Origin: Amylostereum areolatum
Lineage: Eukaryota; Basidiomycota; Agaricomycetes; Russulales; Stereaceae
DNA length: 64,000 bases
Direction: 5' to 3'
Assembly: GCA_012932865.1 (NCBI GenBank)
Contig: SAXG01000045.1
Coordinates: 1-64,000 of the forward strand
Shown here in pieces: positions 30,015 through 40,320 of the stretch (positions are counted from its first letter, which is position 1; every line of letters begins with the position of its first letter). A program made the position numbers and the translations under genes. The notes under the pieces were generated by a model, which was not told the origin of the DNA, did no database searches, and worked only from the letters and a program-made list of their open reading frames with translations.

Positions 30015-32133
30015 CTCCTCTACACTAGCTCACCCTACAGTTTGGCGCAGAGCGTCAAACGAAACACCCACCACGGAGTCAGCGGAACAACCCGCTGAAA
30101 AAAGACCATCAGATTTTGAGATCCCTCAACTCCAATCAAACTGCAGTCGAGACTTCCCTAACGGAAACGAAGATCATCGCTGGACATTTGACCCCTATCA
30201 TCTCCTTTTCTACTACGACGGAACCCTCGTCGCGAAAGAAAGCAAAGGAACATACGCATACCAGTGGAACCCGCCCATATACAGATACAACCTTCCCCCA
30301 GCAGCGGAATACTTCAAAGATAGATCCAAAAGAGAAAAGGAAGACGGAAGCTACGACAATTCACATTGGAAGCGCCCAGATTATTCAAGACCTCATATCG
30401 GGCCCCTCTCATCAGAAGAACTCTGGAAACACCCGGACGCACAGAAAGTCGAAGAGAAACCTTACACCGGGAATATTAAGGACTACTGGGAATTTGATCC
30501 CGATACCGACACAGCCGATACGACAACCGAACCACAGAACCCTCAAACCGAACTCCAGCATCCTCAAGAACCCGCAGCAACTACACAGCCTCCAGAAGAA
30601 ACCGCGCCAGAACCTAAGAGAACTGTATCAAACCCCCAAATTAAGTCCGATTCCGGAGGAAGTCGAGAAGGCAGCCCACCGAGCGCAACAGAAACGGAAA
30701 GACATACAGAAGAATCAACAAGATCTCCATCAGTTAAATCAGACAAAGATATCTTCGAAACTAGAAGAGGAAGACAAGGAAACCTATTCGGAAGATCAGA
30801 GAACGTCACAACAATGGGAGACGCTACCACCTCGATACCCAACCCCACCACCACACTTAGCAATGTCCCCCCTGGAGAAACTAATATACCGCTCCAGACG
30901 CCTGCAACTCCAACACCAGCCGATCCCGCGAAACCGAGACATAAGGCTCGATTCCCCATAGGATTCAGTTTAGGCGAACCAATAGGATGGAAAGTACCAT
31001 CGCCGCAACCATCAACGCATTCCGACCGATCGGCTGATAATGAGAAAGGAAAAAAGGTTCAGGACTATGTATTCGGAAGAGGAGCGACCGCAGATCTTCC
31101 GGAAGGACCGAGACATCCACCGTGGCATTCACCGCCAGGAGGAACAGGAACAATCGGATCTAAACCCGAAGACAAAGACAAAGGATTCAAACTGAACGCA
31201 CTAGGAGTATACGATGGAAGAGACCGAGCGAAGGCAGCAAAGTTCATCGAACAATGCGTACTTCGCTTCATAGCATTCCCCAACACATACAAAACCAACA
31301 TGCGTAAGATAACCTTTGTACTCTCGCATCTCACCGATGGACCTGCCCTTCACTGGGCGTCCCTCTTGATAAGCAAAATCGATAAGATACGAGATCGAGG
31401 CATAGATCCAGAAATACATCTTCCATGGACGGGATTCCGCGACTATTTCTTAGAAACCTTTGGAGAAATAGATCCCGGAAGAGACGCTAGATTCAACATA
31501 CAGCGCCTGGAACAAGGCACTATGGAAACCAAAGATTACATCACGGTCTTCAGAGACTATGCCATGGAAGCCGGCTACGATCATAAAGCATTGATCGACC
31601 AATTCAAGAGAGGACTGCGCAACGATATAGTAGTCGAGATTCTCAAGAGAGATCACATCTCGAACGATATCGACGAATGGTATGAACTCGCATTGCGCAT
31701 CGATAATAACTGGCGAGAAGCTCAAGCATTCCAACGACATTATACGAGACCAATGAACCCGACGAGTGATCTCACCCTCCTATACAAGAAACCGCAGCCG
31801 TACGTTCCATTCCGAAGAGGAAACGGAAATAAAGGGAATGTTACTACCGCCAGAGCCGCTCAGACCGGAAACAACAACCGAAGCTTCAGACGCCTTACCC
31901 CACAAGAACGTACAGAACTTCAGAAATCGGGATCGTGCTTCTATTGTCGGAAACCAGGACATATCTCCAGGAACTGCCCAGAGAAACGTACCCAAACAAC
32001 GATCAATGCACGAACGGCGAATTTAACAGAGGAAGAATCCCCGGTTGATCAGATCACCAAGCTTGTGAACAAGATGGACAGTGAAACGTTCGCACGCACT
32101 GCCAACATGTTCAAAGACAATCAGGGTTTTTGA
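30007..32133 (+). CDS. gag: A2 Gag (frame open from the LTR edge; first ATG at 30814)
   Basis: An intact gag frame. The conventional start is ATG 30814 (MGDATTS; 439 aa). The frame is open for 269 further codons back to a TAG just after the LTR, with conserved FDPYHLLFYYDGT and QWNPPIYRYN segments and no ATG. Gag core motifs (LHWASLLISKIDKIRD, FGEIDPGRDARFN) are followed by a CCHC knuckle (CFYCRKPGHISRNC) near the end. It stops at TGA 32131-32133 after the slippery G GGT TTT. If the 5' part is translated it needs a non-AUG start or a spliced leader. Confidence 0.9.
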   Translation, partial: NELSSTLAHPTVWRRASNETPTTESAEQPAEKRPSDFEIPQLQSNCSRDFPNGNEDHRWTFDPYHLLFYYDGTLVAKESKGTYAYQWNPPIYRYNLPPAAEYFKDRSKREKEDGSYDNSHWKRPDYSRPHIGPLSSEELWKHPDAQKVEEKPYTGNIKDYWEFDPDTDTADTTTEPQNPQTELQHPQEPAATTQPPEETAPEPKRTVSNPQIKSDSGGSREGSPPSATETERHTEESTRSPSVKSDKDIFETRRGRQGNLFGRSENVTTMGDATTSIPNPTTTLSNVPPGETNIPLQTPATPTPADPAKPRHKARFPIGFSLGEPIGWKVPSPQPSTHSDRSADNEKGKKVQDYVFGRGATADLPEGPRHPPWHSPPGGTGTIGSKPEDKDKGFKLNALGVYDGRDRAKAAKFIEQCVLRFIAFPNTYKTNMRKITFVLSHLTDGPALHWASLLISKIDKIRDRGIDPEIHLPWTGFRDYFLETFGEIDPGRDARFNIQRLEQGTMETKDYITVFRDYAMEAGYDHKALIDQFKRGLRNDIVVEILKRDHISNDIDEWYELALRIDNNWREAQAFQRHYTRPMNPTSDLTLLYKKPQPYVPFRRGNGNKGNVTTARAAQTGNNNRSFRRLTPQERTELQKSGSCFYCRKPGHISRNCPEKRTQTTINARTANLTEEESPVDQITKLVNKMDSETFARTANMFKDNQGF

Positions 32134-35100
32134 ATTGTCCTTCAACCGCGGCTGTTGAAAGGACACAGACAATGAACTTTTCAGAACAATCTCCTGTGCA
32201 GGAAACAGGAGATGACGTAAATAGAACAGTGTATATAAGGTCATACCAAGACGGAGCAACGCACGCTCCATCAATTCATATACCTGTCACGTTTCATGGA
32301 AAGTTCCGTAAAGCCGCCGCAAAAGCACTGCTAGATAGCGGAGCAAGCAGCACCCTGATCCATCCAGATTTCGTACGAAAACACAAGATGAATCTGATCC
32401 AATTGAAGAAGCCAATACCAATATACAACGTTGATGGATCTCGTAACACTCTAGGAGAGATCAAACAAAAGGTGTACCTTCCAATGACGATGGAAGGGAT
32501 CAACGGAGAAATTCACCGCGAAAACTTAGGGTTATTCGTCACAGCCCTAGGAGGAGACGAAGTAATCTTAGGAACCCCTTGGCTCAAGAAACACAATCCT
32601 CATATCGATTGGAGGAAAAGACAGATCACACTACAGACATGTCCAGGTACGTGTTCCACTACCAGTAAAACAATGATCGTCCAAGGAAAAGACGAACGCT
32701 CTCTACAATCATTCGAAGAACAGAAGATCAACCATCACACAACGATAGAAGAACAAGAAGACCCCGAATTCGACTCCGATCTCGTCAATATCAGGATAAT
32801 CAGAACGTTCCATGGAAAAACTGACGTAGAAACAATGCCGATTGCAAAAGAAACAAACGAACCCGACATTTGGATAACAGCAAGAGCAACCAAGGCACAA
32901 GAACTCGCAGAAAGAGCGACCGTAGGAGAGAAGAAGAAGACACTCGATGAAATGATTCCGTCTAGTTACAAACAGTATCAGAAGGTATTCGAAAAGAAGG
33001 CGTCGGAACGCTTCCCAATCAGCAGACCATGGGATCACGCGATAGACCTAATTGAAGGATGGAAACCTCGAAATTGCAAAGTGTACCCAATGACAGTACC
33101 GGAACGGAAGGAATTGGACACATTCATAGATGAACATCTACGAAAAGGGTACATCAGAGAATCAAAATCAGAGATATCATCGCCGTTCTTCTTTATCAAG
33201 AAGAAAGACGGATCTCTTAGACCAGTGCAGGACTATCGCTATCTTAACTCGATCACGGTCAAAAATGAATACCCGATACCGCTCATCTCAGATCTCATCG
33301 ACAAATTAAAAGGCGCTAAGATCTTCTCAAAGCTCGATCTCCGATGGGGATACAACAATGTTCGAATCAAAGAAGGAGACCAATGGAAAGCTGCGTTCAA
33401 AACAAACAGAGGCCTTTTCGAACCAATGGTAATGTTCTTCGGATTAACCAACTCACCCGCGACATTCCAAGCAATGATGAACGCACTATTCAAAGAATTA
33501 ATAGACACAGGAAAAGTAGTGGTCTACATGGATGACATATTGATATTTACAGAAACACTCGACGAACATAGGAAATTGATGAAAGAAGCCCTCCAACTTC
33601 TAGAACGGAACGATCTATTCCTGAAACCAGAGAAGTGCTTCTTCGAACAACCATCAATCGAATACTTAGGCGTAATAATCACGCACAACAAGGTACAGAT
33701 GGACCCAGTCAAAGTCCAAGGACTAGCCGAATGGCCCACACTAGAGCTCTTCACGAGTGCACTCTTACAGGTACCTGCAACCTTGAGACAGGTACCTGTG
33801 ACTCCAGATCTTATACTCCCACTCTCACGAGTATCAGGCACACAGGTACCTGTGGCACGGATACTCCCACTCGCGGATACACAGGTATGACAAGTACCTG
33901 TTGTTCCTAGAAAATATGATATAAGCGGTAGCGGGGGCCTTCTCAGACTCACATTGGAAGCTCTGTTAAGCATATTGACACTCCATTTTGAAGGTGAGGA
34001 TAATGCCAGTAACATTTGGGTACAGGTAAACATGCATCAGGTTATGATACAGCGTACCATGCAAGGCTTTCAATCATATATGTGAGGAGAGGAGAGGAAA
34101 GGGATGAGAAAGGAGCCACAATGGAAACAACAGTACATAAGGATCTGCAAGAGAGAATGCTTATACCAATTCAATAGCTATTATTTTTAATTATATCAAG
34201 ATCAACCCTGCCAAAGTATCTGACAGGTATTTGACAGGTACTTGCACAGGTAACCTGTGAGCTCAAAAGTCATACCTGCACTCTCATGAGTATCAGGCAC
34301 ACGAGTACTCGTATCCGCGGATGGCAATACCCATGGATGTGCCTTACAGGTACTCATACAGGTACTCATGAGTATAGCCACTCGTGAAGAGCTCTAGCCC
34401 ACACTAAGGAAAGTAAAAGAAGTCCAATCGTTCCTCGGATTTGGAAATTTCTATCGACGCTTCATCAAAGACTATTCTAAGATCGCCAGACCCCTATTCC
34501 AGCTCACAAAGAAAGACCACGAATGGAACTGGACGGCCGAATGTGAACGTACCTTCGAAAGACTGAAACGAGAATTCACATCGTCCCCAATCTTAATCAT
34601 GCCCGATGAAAACAAACCATTCCGCATAGAGAGTGACGCCTCCGATTTTGCGTACGGAGCTATCCTATCGCAGCCAGATGAGATCGAAAGATGGCATCCG
34701 GTCGCGTACCTATCCAAATCACTATCTCCCGCGGAACAGAATTACGAGATATACGACAAAGAACTCTTAGGAGTAGTGAAAGCCTTAGAACACTGGCGAC
34801 AATATCTAGAAGGAGCGAACCACAAAGTCGAAATCTGGACAGATCATAAAAATCTAGAGTATTTCACAACAGCTCAAAAACTTAATCAACGACAAGCACG
34901 ATGGAGCTTATATCTGTCCCGTTTCGACTATACCTTGGTACACAGACCAGGAAGTACAAACAAGGCAGATGGACTTTCTAGAAGACCAGATCATAAGGAA
35001 GACATTCCAGACAACGACGATCGCATCCTGCTCCATCCTTCGGTTTTCAGGGCTAGAGCTACCGGAAGAGGAACAGTTGAAGCAGTCGGAGACAAAGAAC

Positions 35101-36683
35101 TTCTCAAAGAACTAAGAAACTTCTCACACCTAGATGACGAAGTTTGGACAGCGTTAGATACAATCAAAAGATCGGGACCACACACTCTCGCAAAAGGAAT
35201 CGAAGATTGGAACTTCGAGAACGATCTGATCATCAGAAAAGGAAAGATCTATGTGCCACAAAATCTCGAACTCAGACGCATGATCTTAAAATCACATCAT
35301 GATCTGGAAACGATTGGACATCCAGGAGAAATGAAAACTCTGGAACTGGTACAAAGAAACTTCTGGTGGCCAAAGATGATTTCCTTCGTAAAAGGCTATG
35401 TTCAAGGTTGTCCCGTATGCCAGTCAACAAAGAATGTCACGCATCCGGCAAAACATCCATTACAACCTACGGAAATACCAGAACGACCATGGGAAACGAT
35501 CACATCAGATTTTATTACAGATCTTCCGATCTCCAACGGATTCGATTCGATCAACGTAGTCGTCGACAGGTTCACCAAAACCGCAGTATTCACGCCGTGC
35601 CTAAAGACGATCAACGCAGAAGAAACAGCTGATCTTCTGATCGACAATGTTTACAGACGATTTGGATTATGGAAAAGAATGATATCGGACAGAGGCCCTC
35701 AATTCGCATCCAAAGTATTCCAATCCATCTGCGAAAGCCTCGGAGTCATCTCGTCGCTCAGTACGGCGTATCATCCCCAAACAGACGGCGAGACAGAAAG
35801 AGTGAATCAGGAATTAGAACAATATCTTCGGGCGTTTTGCAATGGAGACCAAACGAATTGGGCAAAACTTTTGCCAAAAGCAGAATTCGCACACAATATA
35901 CGACAACATTCTGCCACGAAAACCTCCCCATTCGAACTCCTACACGGATATCAACCGGTGTTTAACCCAACAATACCGACCGACCCGCGAATACCGACAG
36001 CCGAAGAAAGAATAAAGAATTTCAAGAACGCATGGGACAACGCAGAAGCAAGCCTAGAAATAGCAGCTAAACTAATGAAGATGCAGCATGACCGAACCTT
36101 CACGCTAAGAGATCAACTCAAACAAGGCGACCAAGTATGGTTAGACGGAAAAAACCTTAACACGGTATACCCGAAAACCAAACTAGCACCGAAACGATTC
36201 GGCCCATTCAAAATTGAAAAGGTTATAGGACCGGTGACTTACCGCCTCGAACTACCGACGAAGTGGAAAATACATCCGGTATTCCACGCAGCATTGTTGA
36301 TTCCATTCAAAGAGACAGAACAATACGGCGAAGCTTACGAAAGACCACCTCCAGAACTAGTAAACGATGAAGAACTCTACGAACTAGAAACAATAGTAGC
36401 CTCAAAATTAGACAAACGATATTCAGAACCGTTACATTACTTCGTAAAATGGAAAGGATACCCCGACTCCGGTAACACATGGGAACCAGCATCTAATCTC
36501 GAAGGATCAAAAGATGTGATCGCAGAGTTCCATTGGAATAACCCCAAGGCACCGAAGTTGCCACCACAGCCAATCAGAGATACCAACACAGAAGCCACTG
36601 ATCGCGACGAAACCGACGCAACACAGCAAGAACGAAAACCAACGAGACGAAAGAAACGCAAGACGAAAGTGAGACACTGGTGA
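32130..36683 (+). pseudogene. pol: A2 Pol, interrupted by a hAT-type element
   Basis: Frame -1 to gag. Protease DSGASST, RT with VVYMDDILIF, then interruption at 33742-34396 inside the RT connection region (AEWPT). The rest resumes in frame at 34405: RNase H (ESDASDFAYG), integrase finger (CPVCQSTK), catalytic SDFITDLP, ISDRGPQFAS and TDGETERVNQ, GPF module, chromodomain (HYFVKWKGYPDSGNTWEP), basic tail. Apart from the insert the frame is open from end to end. Translation through the insert stops at 33888-33890, so no integrase is made unless the insert is excised. Confidence 0.94.
33742..34396. mobile_element. Non-autonomous hAT-type element (655 bp)
   Basis: Perfect 18-bp terminal inverted repeats start TAGAGCTCTTCACGAGTG. 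They are flanked by an exact 8-bp duplication GCCCACAC (33734-33741 and 34397-34404). The 8-bp duplication and the TAGAG terminus fit the hAT superfamily. It has no transposase. The two ends are dense in ACAGGTACCTG-like palindromic subterminal motifs, the usual transposase-binding sites in hAT elements. Removing the element and one duplication restores the pol frame. Confidence 0.92.
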
Positions 36684-36763
36684 GACCCAACGACATTCAG
36701 GCGAATGCACTGCCAACAAGGGGGGGATAAAAACCCTACGGGTTCAGCAAGACAGATCACCAA

Positions 36764-37015
36764 ATGTCCACCACCCCAAACGCAACCAACACCTCTACCA
36801 ATCAAACCGTCTCACCCAACAATGTCGACCGCATCCGTCTCGTCTGCAACAGAGCGCACCACACTCAACAGGAACGTGCCCTCTGCGGAGACTGCTTCAT
36901 CGCTCGATCGGCAGCAATCTTCGCAATTAAGTCAGTACCTCCTCCGTCTAGGTCAGGACCAGACGGAAGAACAGGGGGTAAGCCGATTAGAAGCACACAG
37001 AAGAACCCTAACTGA
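36764..37015 (+). CDS. A2 short 3' ORF with Cys/His cluster (possible first exon)
   Basis: MSTTPNATNTSTNQT start and CNRAHHTQQERALCGDC cluster, as in A1. Donor GTAAGC at 36978, branch CTAAC and acceptor CACAG ending at 37035 lie downstream, immediately before the long frame at 37036. Confidence 0.5.
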   Translation: MSTTPNATNTSTNQTVSPNNVDRIRLVCNRAHHTQQERALCGDCFIARSAAIFAIKSVPPPSRSGPDGRTGGKPIRSTQKNPN

Positions 37016-37041
37016 AGCACCCGGATTCCTCACAGGTGCTA

Positions 37042-38706
37042 ATGCAATCCCCGTGGCCCAGAGCCACGGAAGTCCCAACACCCGACTCCCCGATCCTAGA
37101 GAGCCAGATAGCCCGCATGATAGCCGGAGTAGCGATCGAACAGGCCAGAGAACGGATCAACGACCTCAAGAGGGAGTCAACCGACGTCCAGAACATCCTG
37201 GAGAACCACATCAAGATGCTCGACGGAGAACTCCGCCAGTTAGACTCGAGGTACCTGACGCTCTCGACCGAGATGGAGGAACGAGAGGTCAAACTTCTTC
37301 GACGATTCCGGATGCTAGCGCAGCGGCTGTACTCAACGTCGCAGAGCTCCGGAGATTCCTTACTGAAGTCGGACACAGAGTCAACTGGCTCAACTGGGAA
37401 AGACACACCTTCCGCGCCGCCTACGAAGGAGAAATCCTCCGCAGACGAATGGAAACTACCGGAGTTCCCCATATGTCGTCACGCGACGGCCCCGACATCG
37501 ACCTCATCTTCCATGGACATCACATCTCCCCGGGCTATACTGTTCGACCCGATCCCATCACATCCGTCCTCACCAGACCCCCGTTCCTTCCTAACGCCCC
37601 TCCACGACCCGTCACCGCTCCCACGCCACCAGGATCCTCACCCATCCCCGGCATCACCCAGATCAACACCATCCAGCCTCCCGTCGCTGGAAACGGATTA
37701 CCCGGAGAGCGATCCGGACAGCCCATGGCTCCCCCAGAGCCCAGACAACAGACCGGCGATCCGCGACCAATACCTGGGGCATCTTCTCAGCTGCCCACAG
37801 TGCCTAGACCGCCAACTCCATTCCCGGTATCTGCTAGCGACACTCCCATGCCATGGCACAGAGGCCCCCCTGCTTATCCCTCGTTCCTACATTCGCACTC
37901 CGACCACGATCGAAATTCCATCGCCCAAGATCCCCGAGTCACCTCACAGCGACGTAAACATGAATCTATCGACCCCGACGGAAGACCACTCAAGCGAATC
38001 CGAAACGTCAACCTCTCCGATAAGTCGAGCAATGAAGAACTGCGACAAAATCCAGGAGATAATAGAGGAAATGAAGGAAACTCGCGTTCGCTGGAAGCGA
38101 GACCGCGAGTCAACGGACAAATCGGACAGCTCGACGGACAATCCGGAGAAGGACGACAAGACGAAGGAAGCAGCCGAGAACCCCTCGGACCCATGGAGCG
38201 ACGAGCCGACCACGTGGACACAAGAGAAGTGGGACGCGATTCCCTCGAAGCCGCGGAAACGCTGCTGGAAATGCGGCAAGCGAGGCCATCTCCGCCGAGA
38301 TTGTCCCCGTCGCAAGGACGCTCCCCCTCACTTCCCCCGATCTCGGTCCTGCTATCCCCTCCGACCACGGACTCCTCTTCCTCACCCTCGCCCGAGCCGT
38401 CCGGATATCAGTTACGGTCCAGGAACACTGATGTCCCACCCCCACCTCCGACGTACCGACGCTACCGCCCGCGCCCACAGGCAGCTTCTGGGATTCCTCA
38501 CGCGACGTGAGAGCCTGACGCACGAAGCCGCCCAACACGCCACTGAGCAGTGGCTGTACTGGGAGGACGCAATGCTCCGCACTCAGCGAGAACCCCCCTC
38601 GCGCTTCAATCACTCCTGGCGCGTCGACGATCTCTTCTGGAAGGAAGAAGATTGGGACTTGCAGGAAGCGGAGGAGTCGAAGGATCACTGGCCGGAGCCC
38701 TGGTAA
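37042..38706 (+). CDS. A2 3' ORF-Y: coiled-coil and zinc-knuckle protein (554 aa)
   Basis: An intact frame downstream of pol. Residues about 15-105 form a charged, Leu-rich helical region (QIARMIAGVAIEQARER, RQLDSRYLTLSTEMEEREV). A long Ser/Pro/Asp-rich region follows, then a second helical segment (AMKNCDKIQEIIEEMKETR). A CCHC knuckle (CWKCGKRGHLRRDC) lies near residues 413-426. The C-terminus is Trp-rich (ATEQWLYWEDAML, WRVDDLFWKEEDWDL). A +1-shifted Pro-rich frame (36705-38510) is also open over most of it. No database family can be assigned. The knuckle suggests nucleic-acid binding, perhaps a second nucleocapsid. Confidence 0.75.
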   Translation: MQSPWPRATEVPTPDSPILESQIARMIAGVAIEQARERINDLKRESTDVQNILENHIKMLDGELRQLDSRYLTLSTEMEEREVKLLRRFRMLAQRLYSTSQSSGDSLLKSDTESTGSTGKDTPSAPPTKEKSSADEWKLPEFPICRHATAPTSTSSSMDITSPRAILFDPIPSHPSSPDPRSFLTPLHDPSPLPRHQDPHPSPASPRSTPSSLPSLETDYPESDPDSPWLPQSPDNRPAIRDQYLGHLLSCPQCLDRQLHSRYLLATLPCHGTEAPLLIPRSYIRTPTTIEIPSPKIPESPHSDVNMNLSTPTEDHSSESETSTSPISRAMKNCDKIQEIIEEMKETRVRWKRDRESTDKSDSSTDNPEKDDKTKEAAENPSDPWSDEPTTWTQEKWDAIPSKPRKRCWKCGKRGHLRRDCPRRKDAPPHFPRSRSCYPLRPRTPLPHPRPSRPDISYGPGTLMSHPHLRRTDATARAHRQLLGFLTRRESLTHEAAQHATEQWLYWEDAMLRTQREPPSRFNHSWRVDDLFWKEEDWDLQEAEESKDHWPEPW

Positions 38707-38949
38707 GCGCGCGGACAGACTTTACCCATCATCATGCGCTCGGACTTTCTCTCTCCCCCCATCATTACGCTCTCGCATCTATCGCTTACGACACTTCTCG
38801 GACTGATCACGGACTGCGCCCTCATTCGTACGCATATTCTCCTCGGACTTCTCTACCGTACCGGTTTCTATCGCTAGGAGGAAGGCGAAACGCTTGGTAT
38901 TCTCCCTACGGCGCGCTGGACGCGTCGCTTACTTACGACTGATTTTATT

Positions 38950-39060
38950 ATGTACGAACCCCTGCTTACGATTGAAGGCAATGATTACATCATTGCCTCT
39001 CCACATCGTAAGGATAAAAGGAAAGCCACAGCGACAACGACATCCTCAGACATCGTCTAA
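38950..39060 (+). CDS. A2 36-aa ORF
   Basis: Identical in DNA to the A1 ORF at 18671-18781 (MYEPLLTIEGNDYI start). It precedes the 127-aa ORF. Confidence 0.45.
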   Translation: MYEPLLTIEGNDYIIASPHRKDKRKATATTTSSDIV

Positions 39061-39093
39061 CAAAACCCACTCGTACCACCCAAACCTACCAAA

Positions 39094-39477
39094 ATGTCTT
39101 CTACTCTCACCTCCTCTTCGCGCAACCTCTCCACCACCGACTGCACCCCTCCTACCACTCCTCCTCCTTCGCCCGTCCTCTCGCGCACTCCCACGCCCGA
39201 CCCACAAGACGAAGAACTCCTTCGTCATCTCAAACGAGTCACGGAACTCCTAAGCCGTCCGGACGTTGCTCGCGCCATGAAGAGGCCGAGAAGCCTAGAC
39301 GAAGAAGCCATGCAGGAGTCGAAGGGAAGATGCGGCATCAAGGGACTCTTCCGAAAACGCGGGCCTCGGTTCAAGAGCCCAGATCACGCGACGACGGCGA
39401 GGATAGGACATCGGTTAGGGGCTACTACGATAGACGAGGAGGACGTAAAAGTAGTAGAGGCGTTACTCAAGCGGTAG
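39094..39477 (+). CDS. A2 127-aa basic protein
   Basis: Homologue of the A1 protein at 18816-19199. Same length, substitutions only (for example FRKRGPRF for FRKCGPRF). Ser/Thr/Pro-rich N-terminus, Lys/Arg-rich middle, acidic helix at the end. No known domain. Confidence 0.68.
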   Translation: MSSTLTSSSRNLSTTDCTPPTTPPPSPVLSRTPTPDPQDEELLRHLKRVTELLSRPDVARAMKRPRSLDEEAMQESKGRCGIKGLFRKRGPRFKSPDHATTARIGHRLGATTIDEEDVKVVEALLKR

Positions 39478-39551
39478 AATAGAATTCTATCGCTCGATTC
39501 CGGATAAGGATAAAAGGAGTGAACATCAAAACATGAGGACTCAGAAGCGTG

Positions 39552-39992
39552 ATGCAGCCCACTCAGTCGCCCAATCTCGCGATTTTCAATACGCCCACTC
39601 CACGATGGCTCATCACCGTCATCAGCATCATCGTAGGACTTACGATCCTCACCTTCCTCGCATCAACAATATTCCTCCTCCAATGGCGAAGAGCGAGCGA
39701 TCGACAGCATGTTCAAGAAATCCCTCTAGAACCGCTTCGATTCAGGAATCTACGAGACGTAGATTCTAGAGAGGGGGATAGTGTTACAACTTGTCCAAGG
39801 TACTTCATTTTCCATTACCTTATTAGGAAAGATGTCGCTAAACGACGGATTACGACTGTGCCCCAGTTCGTAACCGTCTCAACGACGCAACGACGACAGT
39901 GCCACAGATCGTCACCGTCCCGACGACAGTGCCACAGATCGTCACCGTCTCAACGGCACAGCCGCGACGGTGCCACAGTCTCATCCCCGTAG
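39552..39992 (+). CDS. A2 single-pass membrane protein reading into the 3' LTR
   Basis: ATG 39552. The transmembrane segment (WLITVISIIVGLTILTFLA, then STIFLLQ) is followed by WRR. The last half is encoded inside the LTR from 39782 and ends at 39992. It aligns with A1 19276-19650, and the hydrophobic segment is conserved despite substitutions. Confidence 0.62.
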   Translation: MQPTQSPNLAIFNTPTPRWLITVISIIVGLTILTFLASTIFLLQWRRASDRQHVQEIPLEPLRFRNLRDVDSREGDSVTTCPRYFIFHYLIRKDVAKRRITTVPQFVTVSTTQRRQCHRSSPSRRQCHRSSPSQRHSRDGATVSSP

Positions 39993-40320
39993 ATACTTGA
40001 TGCGACCGTCGCTCAATGTACATATATTTACTTGACCTCCTTTCTTATAAAAGGAGGCTCATCGAACGAGCCATTCCTCAGCTCGTTCTCTTTGTAAATA
40101 CAGGACTGTTCTAAATAGAACCTCCTCTTAAAAACTACTAAAGAGAGCATAAAGTAACTAAGTCGAAAGCTCGCCTAAGTCTTCTGTGAAGACTTACTGC
40201 TTCGCTTATCGACCTCTAACTTCGTATAGCCGAGACGTCTGGATCACCTGATCCCACCTCTCATCCACACGAGTACTGTAGCCTGAGCCGCTTGTCACGT
40301 GATAAGGACCGTCCTGAACA
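39782..40320 (+). repeat. A2 3' LTR
   Basis: 539 bp, preceded by the purine tract 39768-39781. Ends TGAACA, one change from the 5' LTR terminus. Confidence 0.95.

Larger units (their letters stand above)
29464..40320 (+). mobile_element. A2: full-length family-A chromovirus in a KDZ gene
   Basis: 539-bp LTRs at 29464-30002 and 39782-40320 with about three differences. The 3' LTR ends TGAACA instead of TTAACA. Gag, pol and the 3' ORF block are all open except for a 655-bp hAT-type insertion in pol (33742-34396). Flanking 5-mers are GATGT and GACGT. It is the best preserved family-A copy and the reference for judging damage in A1 and A0. Confidence 0.96.
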
